This document shows positions 27,611-36,787 of a DNA stretch of 64,000 nt, one piece after another (position 1 is the first letter of the stretch; each line of letters opens with the position of its first letter). The stretch spans positions 1 to 64,000 of the forward strand of contig SECP01000022.1 of the NCBI GenBank assembly GCA_004193285.1, given 5' to 3'. Under the pieces are notes generated by a model. The model ran no database searches. It saw only the letters and a program-made list of their open reading frames with translations, and had not been told where the DNA came from. The DNA comes from Myxococcales bacterium. Lineage in GTDB: Bacteria > Myxococcota_A > Polyangia > Polyangiales > Polyangiaceae. The translations under genes were made by a program, and so were the position numbers.

Positions 27611-28759
27611 TCACTCCCCCGCGAGCCGCCGTACTCGCGCCGCCAGCACGCTCGTTGGATGACGTGTCAAAAAGACGCGCGCCCGCGCCCGCGCTTGATC
27701 CACCCGCCCACTGCGCGACAGAGCGTCGATGCGTAGGACCTCGGCTTCCAAACGGAGAGAGCCTCGCGGGGTGCCGCGGTCGTACGTGTCGAGCAAGGAG
27801 AGCGCTTGCTCGGCACGCCCTGAAGCGAGCCGGGCGCGCACGGCGTCTAGCTGGGCGAGCTCTTGCTGGAGGGCCTCCGAAAGGCCGGCACGCTTGGCCG
27901 CCGACGACGCCGGAAGGCTGCTCGCAGCCTTGGCCGGCAACGCGCTCCGCGGCTCCGGCGAGCTCTGCGGCTCCGGAGAGCCTGGTCGCTCCAGTGAGCC
28001 CGGTTCCGCCGGCTTGGGCGGCAGCGCAGCGGCGTGGACGGGCTCGGCCGTTCGGAGCACCGCGGCCAAAGCGTGCGGCTCGCTCGGCGCGGGCGCCCGC
28101 AGCCAGAAGCCAATCGGCACGACGGCCGCGATGCCCGCGGCGGCGACGAGCTTGGGGACACCGGTGCGCGCTACCCAGGAGCCGAGCGAAGCGGCGCGAG
28201 CGCGCGCGGCCGCGAAAAACGCCGCGAGCCCGAGGGCGGCCGACACGCCACGCTCGACGCGCCAGCGTTCACGCAGCTGCTCCCGAGCGCGACGGAGCCT
28301 GGAGGCGACGGTGCCTGGAGGGATCGCCAGAAACGCCGCTATCTCGTCCCGCGACAGCTCCTCCACCTCGGAGAGCACGAGAACGCTGCGGAGCTCCGCC
28401 GGTAGCTCCGCCAAAACGCGCTCGAGGAGCGCGCGGTCATGCTTCAGGCTCGTGAGCTGCTCGGGCGTCGCCGCGTCCACGAGCTCCGGCAGCTCACTGG
28501 CGGGCGCCTCACGGCGGCGCGCCGCGCTACGCCGTGCGTGCGCCGCCACGTTGAGGGCCGTCTGCAGGAGAAAGCTCCGCTCCGCGCCGGCGCGCACGTC
28601 CGCCTGCCGGCGGGCGGCGATGATGAACGTTCGCTGAACCGCGTCGTCCACCTCCGCGGCAGGAGTGCCGGCGCCGCGCAGCACGCGGGCCACGAAGCCC
28701 ACGTAGTCCGTTACCCAGCGCTTCAACGTGCGCTCGCGTTCCAGCGCTTCACAGTGCAT
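27611..28759 (-). CDS. ECF-type sigma factor with C-terminal membrane and periplasmic extension
   Basis: The 382-residue protein has sigma region 2 at about residues 10-75 (AVQRTFIIAARRQAD) and region 4 at about 110-165 (LPAELRSVLVLSEVEELSRD, EIAAFLAIPPGTVASRLRRA), with a basic HTH. A TM helix follows (about 205-225) and then a Pro/Ala linker with a TPR-like end (about 300-382). Sigma factors with C-terminal extensions are known, and a TM sigma could be controlled by release or by the envelope itself. ATG 28759 overlaps the upstream gene by 11 bp, so the two are probably coupled. GTG/TTG starts upstream are less likely. Confidence 0.86.
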   Translation of the reverse strand: MHCEALERERTLKRWVTDYVGFVARVLRGAGTPAAEVDDAVQRTFIIAARRQADVRAGAERSFLLQTALNVAAHARRSAARRREAPASELPELVDAATPEQLTSLKHDRALLERVLAELPAELRSVLVLSEVEELSRDEIAAFLAIPPGTVASRLRRAREQLRERWRVERGVSAALGLAAFFAAARARAASLGSWVARTGVPKLVAAAGIAAVVPIGFWLRAPAPSEPHALAAVLRTAEPVHAAALPPKPAEPGSLERPGSPEPQSSPEPRSALPAKAASSLPASSAAKRAGLSEALQQELAQLDAVRARLASGRAEQALSLLDTYDRGTPRGSLRLEAEVLRIDALSRSGRVDQARARARVFLTRHPTSVLAARVRRLAGE

Positions 28760-29765
28760 GAGCAAGCCCCGCGGTGACGAAAGGAGCAACATCCGGCGTC
28801 GAGCCGAGCGACCTGCCGCTGGGCTCCACGACGAACCGACGTTCGATCAGCGGTACGAGCGCTCCCCCCTCGACCTCGAGGGATAGCCCCGACCAAGCAG
28901 AAACGGAGACGCGAGCCAGGGCGCCCGCACCCCACCAAGACCGCGACACGGAGGCGGCTGCCGGCAAGTCGCGCCCGGAAGCCTTCAGCTCGGCTGCGCT
29001 GGCGGTGAGGCAAGGCTCGAGACGGACCGCGGTGCCGAGCCACAGCGAAACAGGGCAGCCGGAAAGCGAGACCCCGGTGAGCGCGACGCCGGCGTGGCGG
29101 CTGCTCTCGAAGAGCTCGTTTCTGCTGTGGCCGAGTGACAGAGTGAAGGAGGGGCTGAGCGGGCGTTGACGCTCCCACCGCGCGCGGCCGAGCAAGGCGC
29201 CGCCCGCCTGGAGGTGCGGCGCGACCATCTGGCCGAGCGAGGCTTGAGCACCCGCCTGCCATTGCCAGCGCGCGGGAGCAGACGGGCTCGCTGCTCCCGC
29301 GTCCGCGGTGCCGCGCGCCGCCGACGGCTGGGAAACGGGGGTCGACGATGCGGGCGGCACCGGCCCCGACGGAGCAGTCAGCGGTGGAGGAGAAAATTCG
29401 TACGAGCCGAGCGACAGCGCGGCCGTGAGTGCCAGCGCGTCCACCACCGCTTCGCAGCTGGAGCCGGTCACGCTGCGGGCGCTGCTCTCCCCCTGCTTGG
29501 TGCGGACCGTCAACTCGCCGCTGGCGCCGCCTTGTTCTTCCGAACGGAGGATGACGTGCAGCGCGACCGCGGGCTCCCGATCGCTCGCTAGCCGAACGCG
29601 ACCGTTGCGCCGCTGAATGGCGGCGAGCAGCTCGCGGAGCGAGGAGCAGCCACTCGGCGCCGTGAGCTCCAGCCGCACCGGCATGGAGTCGTCCACGGCG
29701 TCCGCCCCGAGTTCGGGTGTGAACGCGGCGACCGCCAACAGCCACGCAACAGGCTGGAGTGCCAC
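28749..29765 (-). CDS. Exported protein of unknown function, beta-rich
   Basis: The 338-residue product from GTG 29765 starts with a signal peptide (about 1-21). It has a short globular part with two Cys (CSSLRELLAAIQRRNGRVRL, and Cys in SSCEAVVDALALTAALSLG), a Pro/Ser linker, then alternating beta-type sequence to the end (for example ARWQWQAGAQASLGQ and SPSFTLSLGHSRNEL). This looks like an outer-membrane or periplasmic beta-barrel-like domain. It is followed by the sigma factor and GH8 gene in one operon. Function is unknown; sensing in the envelope for the sigma factor is an inference. Confidence 0.72.
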   Translation of the reverse strand: MALQPVAWLLAVAAFTPELGADAVDDSMPVRLELTAPSGCSSLRELLAAIQRRNGRVRLASDREPAVALHVILRSEEQGGASGELTVRTKQGESSARSVTGSSCEAVVDALALTAALSLGSYEFSPPPLTAPSGPVPPASSTPVSQPSAARGTADAGAASPSAPARWQWQAGAQASLGQMVAPHLQAGGALLGRARWERQRPLSPSFTLSLGHSRNELFESSRHAGVALTGVSLSGCPVSLWLGTAVRLEPCLTASAAELKASGRDLPAAASVSRSWWGAGALARVSVSAWSGLSLEVEGGALVPLIERRFVVEPSGRSLGSTPDVAPFVTAGLAHAL

Positions 29766-30492
29766 GCGCTCAACTTGACATACACACCCCTACCCGTGCC
29801 AGTAGTCCGCGCAGATTTGCGCAGAAAACTCGCAGTTCTGAAATTGCGCTCACAACCCGAGCACCAGTTTGCGGCATGCGTGAAAAGTACAACCAGCGTT
29901 CGGCGAGCGCCGCTGACGCGTGGTTTCGTGCAAGCGGGAGCGTCCGCGATGGTCACGATGCGCCATTCCTCCAAGTCGTCGCTCCGCCAACGCGGAAGCG
30001 CTGCACGCACCAGTGACCGATGGCCGCGATCGATCCAACCCGCGGGGTGAGCGTCGGGTACTGCGTGCGCTGACCGCCGCTCAATTGCGGGGTCTACGCG
30101 CCCCATCGTCACGGCCTCTCGGGTAACCGCTCGAGGTTCGGGGTGCCGCGCGTCCGGAGAGGATGCCGCGACTCTTCCTTGGGCCGAGGGCAGCGCGCCT
30201 CGCGACACCGCAAGACGAGCGGCTGGGCCGGTGGTGAGCAGCCCCTCATTTGCTTCCACTCACGTCTCTTTGCGGGACGCGCCTCGACCACCCCTCAGTG
30301 TTACCGACGCTCGCGTTCGCGCCCGCTCGCGCGCCGCCCGCGCGCCGTCCCCTGAAGCGCGGCCGAGTATCGTGATACTGGAGCGTGCGCGCTTTTTCGC
30401 CGCCTGAACGCGAAAATGCGCAGTTTTTCGTCCCGTGCACCGCTGTGGGAGGCGCGAATGCGTGATAAGCCACGCTGTCCTTCGAGCTGCCC
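29766..30492. other. Intergenic region between divergent transcription units
   Basis: A 727-bp stretch with no gene I can support. It must carry the promoters of the leftward exported-protein/sigma/GH8 operon and of the rightward kinase gene. It has an AT-richer patch at about 29815-29900, but no clear palindrome, repeat or RNA gene was seen. Confidence 0.5.
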
Positions 30493-31962
30493 ATGTCCGT
30501 CAGTCCCCCCATCGCGAAAGCTCCGCTCGCGTACCAGCCGGGCGACGTCATCGCGGGCAAATACGAGCTGGGTGCGCCCCTCGGCTCGGGCGGGATGGGC
30601 GCCGTGTTTCGAGCTCGAAACACGGTCATCGATATGCCGGTGGCGCTCAAGCTCATCCGTGCCGACCTGGATCGGGACCAGTTCAGCGGGCGGCTCCTCC
30701 AAGAAGCTCGCGCCGCGGCCAAGCTGGCGCACCCGGCCATCGTGCGCGTCTTCGACGTCGGGCAAACGGCGGTGGGCGACCCCTTCATCGTCATGGAGCT
30801 CCTGGAGGGGGAGACGCTCTCGGAGCTCGTGGAGCGCGAAGGTAGGCTCAGCTGCGAGCGAGCCGTGCAGCTGCTCTTGCCGATCGCGGACGCGCTGTCC
30901 ATGGCTCACGCCAAGGGGTTCGTGCATCGCGACGTGAAGCCGGACAACGTCTTCATCTGCCGGAGCACCGAGGGTCAAGTGCAGCCCAAGCTGGTGGACT
31001 TCGGCATCGTCAAGCAAGACGACTATAGCGGCGAGCCGCAGACGCAAGCTGGGCTCGTCGTCGGTAGCCCCGACTACATGTCGCCCGAGCAAGCACGCGG
31101 TCAGGCGAACATCGACTCGCGGAGTGACCTCTGGTCCTTCTGCGTCGTAGTCTACGAGGCGGTCACGGGGCACCCCCCGTTCGAGGCAGACAACTACAAC
31201 GCCCTCATGCGACTGATCGTGGAGGCCGAGCCCGCAACGCTGAGCGACGTCGGCGCCGCGGACGACGCGCTTTCGGCGATCATCGCCAGAGGTATGCGCA
31301 AAGCGCCGGCCGAACGGTGGCCCTCGCTAGGGCAGCTGGGCAAGGCGCTCGCTACCTGGTTGCTGGACCAAGGCATCGGGGAAGACGCTTGCGGCGCTTC
31401 ACTGGAAGCGCGCTGGTTGTCGCGCTCTACGGACCCGACGGGAGCGAGATTGTCCTCGTCGCTTCCACCGAAATTCGGCCCCGAGCCGCTTTCCGGAGTG
31501 CGAGACGCGCAGGGTTTTGGCACCGCGCCGACGGTGGTCAGCCGCAGCGCGGCCACTCCGCACTCTCTTTCTCGAACCAAAGGGCGCTCGCTCACGCCCA
31601 GGCGGCGGGTCTGGGTCGCCCTGACCATCGGCGTCGTGGCCGCGTGCTCGGGAATCCTTGCCTACGTAGCCCTCAGGTCGAAACCGGCGTCGTCGGAAGC
31701 GTTCACCGCAGGCGCGCCCAACCTGGGTGCCAGCCCCGCGCCTGCAATGACGAGGGAACCGACCGTGCCCGTGGCTGCGCCCGTCCCCGCGGCGCCGTCC
31801 GTCGCGCCCGTGATCGCCGAGCGCGCACCTACCCCGGAGCCTCTTCGCTCGAGCTCGCACAAGCCGCGAATCCTGGTGCCGCCCGCTCCTGCCGCGGCGC
31901 CGGAACCCGCGTCGAGGGAGGGCGCTTCGAGCGGCGCGTCGGACCTCCTATCGCCCTACTAG
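30493..31962 (+). CDS. Hanks-type Ser/Thr protein kinase with single TM
   Basis: The 489-residue protein has a kinase domain at about 24-285: LGSGGMGAVF (30-39), Lys53 in VALKLI, HRDVKPDN (145-152), DFG (169-171) and MSPEQ. A roughly 90-residue linker is followed by one TM helix (about 376-397, VWVALTIGVVAACSGILAYV) and a Pro/Ala-rich extracytoplasmic tail of about 90 residues. All catalytic residues are kept. It is convergent with the TPR/PEGA-type gene (7-bp gap), the second kinase in the window next to that kind of protein. ATG 30493 gives the normal short N-terminus. Confidence 0.93.
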   Translation: MSVSPPIAKAPLAYQPGDVIAGKYELGAPLGSGGMGAVFRARNTVIDMPVALKLIRADLDRDQFSGRLLQEARAAAKLAHPAIVRVFDVGQTAVGDPFIVMELLEGETLSELVEREGRLSCERAVQLLLPIADALSMAHAKGFVHRDVKPDNVFICRSTEGQVQPKLVDFGIVKQDDYSGEPQTQAGLVVGSPDYMSPEQARGQANIDSRSDLWSFCVVVYEAVTGHPPFEADNYNALMRLIVEAEPATLSDVGAADDALSAIIARGMRKAPAERWPSLGQLGKALATWLLDQGIGEDACGASLEARWLSRSTDPTGARLSSSLPPKFGPEPLSGVRDAQGFGTAPTVVSRSAATPHSLSRTKGRSLTPRRRVWVALTIGVVAACSGILAYVALRSKPASSEAFTAGAPNLGASPAPAMTREPTVPVAAPVPAAPSVAPVIAERAPTPEPLRSSSHKPRILVPPAPAAAPEPASREGASSGASDLLSPY

Positions 31963-31969
31963 AGCGGCC

Positions 31970-32965
31970 TCAAAAGGCCCCGCGTACCTGGACCGCGCAG
32001 GCTCCAGGCAAACAGAGCGCGCCGAGCTGAGCTTGCTTCTCCGGCTGGCGTCGCGAGGACAGATCAATCGCGAGCAGCACCCCGCCCGTGACGACCAGCG
32101 CGCTGCCAGCAACGAGCAGCACACGCGCCGTCGTCTGCCGGCTCTGCTCGGTGTCTAGCTTGTCCTTGTAGTCGACCTGTGTACGCTCGCCATTCGCCGC
32201 GTCTTCCGCGCTCCGCCGAGCCAGCTCGAAGCCTAGAGAAGCGCCGAGCACCACGCCGCCTGCTCCCAGCGTTACCCACGGCCAGGGACCGAAGCGCGGC
32301 CCCTTGCGTGGCGCCGAAGGTGACGGCGCGGGGGCTCCGCTCGTGCTCGTTCCCACGGGCGTCGCGCTGGCCGGCTGCGCTTCCAGCGCGACCTCCAAGT
32401 CCTGCGCGCGCTCGGCCCGCAAGACTAGCTCACGCTCGGTGTCTGCGTAACCCTTCAGGGTTAGTACGACCTGGTGAGCCCCCGGCGTCAGCTGACCGGT
32501 GAAGGGGGTCACGCCCACCGGTTTGTCGTCCACGATCACCGTCGCTCCGGCGGGCCGAGAGCTGATGGTCACTTGCTGCACGCCCTTTTGCGCGAGCACG
32601 CTCTCCAAGGCCGAGATGCGCGCGTCGACCTCCACCGCGTTCTTGGCCTTCGGCTCGCGGCGTCGGAAGTCCCGGTACCATTGCAGGGCGGCCGCGTCGT
32701 CGCCGATCTTTTCGTAGGCTCGCGCGATGTTGAACGACAGGGCCGCGCTGGGCGCCAGCGAGTCGGCTTGCAAGAACAAGTCGATCGCGTCCTTGTAACG
32801 GCCGGCCGAGTACGCCTCCACGCCGCGCTCGTAGCGCGCCTTACCCTGCGCGCGTTTGGCGTCCGCCGCGCTGGGGCTCGTCGCGTCCTCCGCGCGAGCA
32901 ACAGCGGGAGTGACGACCAGGGCCGCGAGTAGCAGCGCGCGGTGAAAAGTCCTCGGGAAGCTCAT
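31970..32965 (-). CDS. Exported TPR/PEGA-domain protein
   Basis: The 331-residue product has a signal peptide (cleavage near ARA-EDAT), three TPR-like helical pairs (YERGVEAYSAGRYKDAIDLF, then ALSFNIARAYEKIGDDAAAL), and a classical PEGA domain (about 130-200, ISSRPAGATVIVDDKPVGVT then PGAHQVVLTLKGY). A Pro/Ser linker and two hydrophobic helices follow (about 230-255, 282-305). PEGA domains are carbohydrate- or envelope-related beta modules. It lies next to the kinase and near the methyltransferase, as a paralogue of 7066-7953 and 17106-18107. Confidence 0.85.
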   Translation of the reverse strand: MSFPRTFHRALLLAALVVTPAVARAEDATSPSAADAKRAQGKARYERGVEAYSAGRYKDAIDLFLQADSLAPSAALSFNIARAYEKIGDDAAALQWYRDFRRREPKAKNAVEVDARISALESVLAQKGVQQVTISSRPAGATVIVDDKPVGVTPFTGQLTPGAHQVVLTLKGYADTERELVLRAERAQDLEVALEAQPASATPVGTSTSGAPAPSPSAPRKGPRFGPWPWVTLGAGGVVLGASLGFELARRSAEDAANGERTQVDYKDKLDTEQSRQTTARVLLVAGSALVVTGGVLLAIDLSSRRQPEKQAQLGALCLPGACAVQVRGAF

Positions 32966-32993
32966 GGCGCTCGCGAGAAGATAGTCCGAGATC

Positions 32994-33764
32994 TCAATGG
33001 CCGAAGCCCGAGAATTCCCGGAGCGACTGGGCGTCCGGCGTCCTCTCGCCGCTCGGCCCGCGCAAAGTGAGCGTTTCCGCCACGAATGGGCGCGCGGTGT
33101 GGCTCAAAGTCCAGATCGAGAACAGGGGTAGCTCCCCTGCGCGCGCGACGACAGCAGCTCGCCCCACCAGCGCCAAGCTCGCGGCTCGGCTCGCCTTCAC
33201 GACCCGCTCTTCGGCTCGGGCATCGCCGCACAAGACCAGCGCCGCGCCGGGCGCCAGGAGCGGCGCCCCGGCCTCGATGTAAGCCTCGACGCCGCCTCGG
33301 TATTCGATGCGGGCGTAGGCGCGCTGCTCGTCTTCGGCTTCCAGGGCAGCCTGGGGCGGGAAGTAAGGCGGGGTGCCGGTGATCAGGTCGAACTGCCGCT
33401 CGAATCCGGCCAGAAGCCCAGGATCGCGCAGATCGCCGTGGCGCACGCGTACACGGTCCTGAAACCCGGAGCGGGCTACGTTGCGAGTCAGCAGCTCGAA
33501 GGACATCGCCTGCGCTTCCACGCCGCACAGCTCGGCCTCGCCAAGCTTCCAGGCGAGGAGCAAGAGGACCGAGCCCAAGCCGGTACCAAGGTCCAAAACT
33601 CGGCGCGCGTCGGGCCTCGCGCGGTGCGCCACGTAGGCGGTGGCGACGTCGTCCGAGGAGAATCGATGACCCTTGGCGCGTTGAAACACGCGCACGTCGC
33701 GCGTCAACAGATCGTCGGTGAGCGGCCCGAGCACCGGATCCTGCAGCACGATCTTGGGCGGCAT
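32994..33764 (-). CDS. TrmN6/YfiC-like SAM-dependent methyltransferase
   Basis: The 256-residue protein has a Rossmann-type methyltransferase fold: motif I VLDLGTGLG (57-65), then GVEAQ and, at 131-134, TPPY in LITGTPPYFPP. The family of tRNA1(Val) A37-N6 methyltransferases normally has NPPY; here Asn is Thr. The opening VFQRAKGHRFSSDDVATAYV (about 26-45) is a close match to YfiC-type proteins. It starts 2 bp after the DsbA-like gene stop, so they are co-transcribed. Substrate is inferred from the family; the TPPY variant may matter for it. Confidence 0.78.
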   Translation of the reverse strand: MPPKIVLQDPVLGPLTDDLLTRDVRVFQRAKGHRFSSDDVATAYVAHRARPDARRVLDLGTGLGSVLLLLAWKLGEAELCGVEAQAMSFELLTRNVARSGFQDRVRVRHGDLRDPGLLAGFERQFDLITGTPPYFPPQAALEAEDEQRAYARIEYRGGVEAYIEAGAPLLAPGAALVLCGDARAEERVVKASRAASLALVGRAAVVARAGELPLFSIWTLSHTARPFVAETLTLRGPSGERTPDAQSLREFSGFGH

Positions 33765-33766
33765 GC

Positions 33767-34285
33767 TCAGCGAGGCGGCGCGGCGGCTAGCTGCTGGCGC
33801 AGCGTGTCCAAATCGTATTTGCCGTCGTGCGGCGCGCCGTTGAAGAAGAACGAGGGCGTGGAGTGGACGCCATCCGCCAGCCCTCGCTCTACGTCCGCTT
33901 GGACGGCGAGCGCCGCTTCCGAGCTCCGCGACGCTAGCTCTTCCACGGAAAGGCCGAGCGCCAAGAGCTCTTGCTGCGCGACCTCGACCGACATGCGGCG
34001 CTGCGCCATGAGCCGCTCGTGAGCCGCCCAGTACTCGGCGGGCGTTCGAATCGCTTGCATCAGCTCCGAGAGCTTCTGGGCGTTCTGGTGCAAATGCCGG
34101 AGTGGAAAGTGCCGGAAGATCAGTGCAACCCCGCCGGCAGGGTCGCTGAGGAGCTGCTTCAAGGTCTCGTGCGCCCTTCGAGTGTGCGGGCAGTCATAGT
34201 CGCCGTATTCGACGATCACGACGGGAGCGTCGAGGCGGCCGAGCACATGGTCGGAGTCGGTCGGCGGGACGGAGAGCGGCTGCAT
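33767..34285 (-). CDS. DsbA-family thioredoxin-fold protein with single active-site Cys
   Basis: The 172-residue protein has the thioredoxin/DsbA opening VVIVEYGDYDCPHTRRAHET; the usual CxxC is CPHT (Cys32, Thr35), so only one Cys is left. Later features are RHFPLRHLHQNAQKLSELMQ and the cis-Pro loop STPSFFFNG. No signal peptide was seen, so it is probably cytoplasmic. Such CPxT variants are known in DsbA-like domains linked to NhaA-type antiporters and may work as thiol binders rather than disulfide formers. ATG 34285 is used because a longer N-terminus would overlap the neighbouring lipoprotein gene. Confidence 0.78.
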   Translation of the reverse strand: MQPLSVPPTDSDHVLGRLDAPVVIVEYGDYDCPHTRRAHETLKQLLSDPAGGVALIFRHFPLRHLHQNAQKLSELMQAIRTPAEYWAAHERLMAQRRMSVEVAQQELLALGLSVEELASRSSEAALAVQADVERGLADGVHSTPSFFFNGAPHDGKYDLDTLRQQLAAAPPR

Positions 34286-34329
34286 GCTCGCCACCCTAGC
34301 AGCCGGACCGCGCCACGCCGCTCGCGCGC

Positions 34330-34827
34330 TCAGCGCTCCACGACGCGGCTGCTTTTCAGCTCCCAACCGTGGGCCGACCGGGCCAAAGTCACCGTGCCGC
34401 GGATGCCCTCCACGTCATAGCGGTAGCGGACGGTCGCCTTGTCCCCCTGCAGGTCCAAGTCGGTAACGACGAGCACGGCGTCGGCCTTCGATTTCGGTGC
34501 GCCCACCACCTTCACCGGCTCCGTCGACTTCACGAGCTGGAGCCCGCTCGGCAGCTTTTCACCCGCCAGCTGAAGCGGGAAGCGGCCCTTTTCGCCGAGG
34601 TGCAAATACTTGTCGAGCTCCGGATCGTCCACGACGAGCTGGAGCACGGCCGCAATGTCTGCGTCGGTAGCCGCCGCGGGTATCTCCGGAGCCGGCGCCG
34701 AGGCTACGGCCGCTGCAGGCTGCTCCGCGGGAGCGTCGGGTGTCCCGGCCTCGGTGCGCGGGGGCGACCCGGCGCAGCCGACCGCAGACAGCACGACGCT
34801 CAGCCATGCGGCAGCTCGAGTAGGCAT
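34330..34827 (-). CDS. Hypothetical lipoprotein
   Basis: The 165-residue product has lipobox LSAVGC (Cys18), a Pro/Ala linker (about 20-60) and a compact C-terminal domain (about 60-165) of alternating strands and helices (DIAAVLQLVVDDPELDKYLH, VVTDLDLQGDKATVRYRYDV). No family was recognised. It is followed 44 bp later by the DsbA-like gene, so it may be the first gene of that operon. Confidence 0.72.
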   Translation of the reverse strand: MPTRAAAWLSVVLSAVGCAGSPPRTEAGTPDAPAEQPAAAVASAPAPEIPAAATDADIAAVLQLVVDDPELDKYLHLGEKGRFPLQLAGEKLPSGLQLVKSTEPVKVVGAPKSKADAVLVVTDLDLQGDKATVRYRYDVEGIRGTVTLARSAHGWELKSSRVVER

Positions 34828-35074
34828 GGGCGCAGGCTACACGAAATGATCGACTCCAGGACGAACGCCGAATTCGACCGCTTCCAAGCTCGTGCGGTCC
34901 CGCTGTCATCGTGCGCTCACGTTGTGAGACACCGTGTGGGTCGGAGTCGTAGGAGTGGAGTCGGCGCGAGGGGCGGAGACGCAAACTTCCGCCACCGCTC
35001 CATACGCCTACAAAAATGCAAAAATAGCGCGCGGACTTCGTCCAATTCGCCTCGTCACGAGCACTCACTTGATT

Positions 35075-36787
35075 GTGAGGACATCCGCCTTACCGGCTGC
35101 GTGGCTTTCCATCGTCACGCTGGCAGCGTGCACCGCGCGCGTGGAAGGGCCGGTGGAGGTGACTCCGCCCGGTTCTGGCGCAAGCTCGAGCGGTGGCAGC
35201 TCTAGCGCTGCGGGCAGCGGTGGGGTCGGCGTCGGCGCCGCGGCGCCGGCTACTGATCCCGGGCGCGTCACCCTGCATCGCCTGAACCGCGTCGAATACG
35301 GCAACACGCTGCGAGACCTCATCGGCGCTCCCACGACCGTTGCGGACGACCTGCCCATCGACGACCGCGGCAGCGGCTTCGACAACATGGCCGACGTGCT
35401 CACCGTCTCGCCGCTTCATGTCAGCGTCTTTCACGCTGCGGCCAAAAAGGTGGCGGCGGACGCCCTGGCCGACCCCGCGCGGAGGGCCAGCGTCGTCACG
35501 TGCGACCTCGCGCAAGGCGAAGCTTGCATGAGCCAAGTCTTGAAAGGGTTCGCCGAGCGTGCGTGGCGTCGTCCCGTGACGGAAGGAGAGCTCACCCGGC
35601 TCCAGAACGTCGTCGGGACCGCTCGCACCAGCGGTGATAGCGCCGAAGTCGGTCTTGGCCTGGCGCTCCGAGCGGTGCTCCTTTCTCCGCACTTCGTCTT
35701 TCGCGTCGAGCTGGATCCGGAGCCGACATCAGCGACGCCGCATCCGCTTTCACCGTACGAGCTCGCCTCCCGGCTCTCGTACTTCTTGTGGAGCAGCATG
35801 CCGGACGCCGCGCTCTTCCAAGCTGCCCAGAGCGGCGCGCTGAGCGACCCAACCGCCCTCTCGGCGGAGGCGCGGCGACTGCTGGCCGATCCGCGTGCCC
35901 GCGCGCTCGTGGACAACTTCGCCGGCCAGTGGCTGCACCTGCGCGCCATCGACGGCTTGCAGCCGGACCCTACCCTGTTCCCGGACGTGGACGCCCCCCT
36001 CCTCCGCGCCATGAAAGAGGAGAGCGAGCGGCTCTTCTCGGACATCGCCTTTCAACGGGCTCCTCTTTTGGACCTCCTCACCGCGAGCTACGGCTACGTC
36101 AACGACCGGCTCGCGTCGCACTACGGGCTCCCCGCGGTGGGGTCGAACGAGCTCACGCGCGTGGATCTGAGCAACAACGCGCAGCGGGACGGCTTTCTGA
36201 CCCACGGCGGCTTCCTGAGCCTCACCTCGCACGTCAACCGGACGTCGCCGGTCGTGCGCGGCAAGTGGGTGATGGACGAGCTGCTGTGCGCCGCCGTCCC
36301 CGCACCACCGCCGGACGTGAACCTGGCCGCGGTGTCGATGGCAAAGGAGCAGGGCCTGACGCAGCGCCAGGCTCTCGAGCAGCACCGAGCCGATCCCAAG
36401 TGCTTCGCGTGCCACACGCTCATGGACCCCATCGGCCTCGGCCTCGAAAACTACGACGCCATCGGTGTCTACCGCGAGCAGGATGCCGGGCACCCCATCG
36501 ACGCGAGCGGGCAACTCCCTTCCGGAGAGGGCTTTTCGGGCGCGAAGCAACTCTCGGCATTGATCGCCGGCAAGCCGGAGTTTCTGCGCTGCGCGGCGAA
36601 GAAGCTCTACACCTACGCGCTCGGGCGCCCGCCGGTGGACGCGCCCGGTCACATGGACGCAACCACGCTGGCCAATCTGAACACAGCGCTAGCGGAGAAC
36701 CAATATGCCTTCGACGAGCTCTTGGTGCGCATCGTGACGAGCGCCCCCTTCACCTCACGACGCGGGGAACCGGGAGGCACGCCATGA
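35075..36787 (+). CDS. DUF1587/DUF1592-family cytochrome-like lipoprotein
   Basis: The 570-residue product starts at GTG 35075 with signal peptide and lipobox TLAAC. Domains in order: DUF1587 (HRLNRVEYGNTLRDLIG), DUF1595-like, DUF1592 (SPYELASRLSYFLWSSMPD), DUF1588 (GFLTHGGFLSLTSHVNRTSP, VVRGKWVMDELL) and DUF1585. The c-type haem motif CFACH (443-447) precedes MDPIGLGLENYDAIG. Such proteins are common in Planctomycetes and myxobacteria and are paired with DUF1552 proteins. An electron-transfer role linked to polymer breakdown has been suggested but is not established. The upstream in-frame sequence is longer but shows no signal peptide. It overlaps the DUF1552 gene by 4 bp. Confidence 0.9.
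   Translation: MRTSALPAAWLSIVTLAACTARVEGPVEVTPPGSGASSSGGSSSAAGSGGVGVGAAAPATDPGRVTLHRLNRVEYGNTLRDLIGAPTTVADDLPIDDRGSGFDNMADVLTVSPLHVSVFHAAAKKVAADALADPARRASVVTCDLAQGEACMSQVLKGFAERAWRRPVTEGELTRLQNVVGTARTSGDSAEVGLGLALRAVLLSPHFVFRVELDPEPTSATPHPLSPYELASRLSYFLWSSMPDAALFQAAQSGALSDPTALSAEARRLLADPRARALVDNFAGQWLHLRAIDGLQPDPTLFPDVDAPLLRAMKEESERLFSDIAFQRAPLLDLLTASYGYVNDRLASHYGLPAVGSNELTRVDLSNNAQRDGFLTHGGFLSLTSHVNRTSPVVRGKWVMDELLCAAVPAPPPDVNLAAVSMAKEQGLTQRQALEQHRADPKCFACHTLMDPIGLGLENYDAIGVYREQDAGHPIDASGQLPSGEGFSGAKQLSALIAGKPEFLRCAAKKLYTYALGRPPVDAPGHMDATTLANLNTALAENQYAFDELLVRIVTSAPFTSRRGEPGGTP

Noticed and set aside
27289..28455. 388-residue plus-strand frame
   Set aside because: Antisense to the GH8-like and sigma-factor genes, Arg-rich shadow of high-GC coding DNA.
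35788..36783. Long N-terminal extension of the DUF1552 gene
   Set aside because: It overlaps the DUF1592-type gene out of frame; the Tat signal at 36784 marks the true start.
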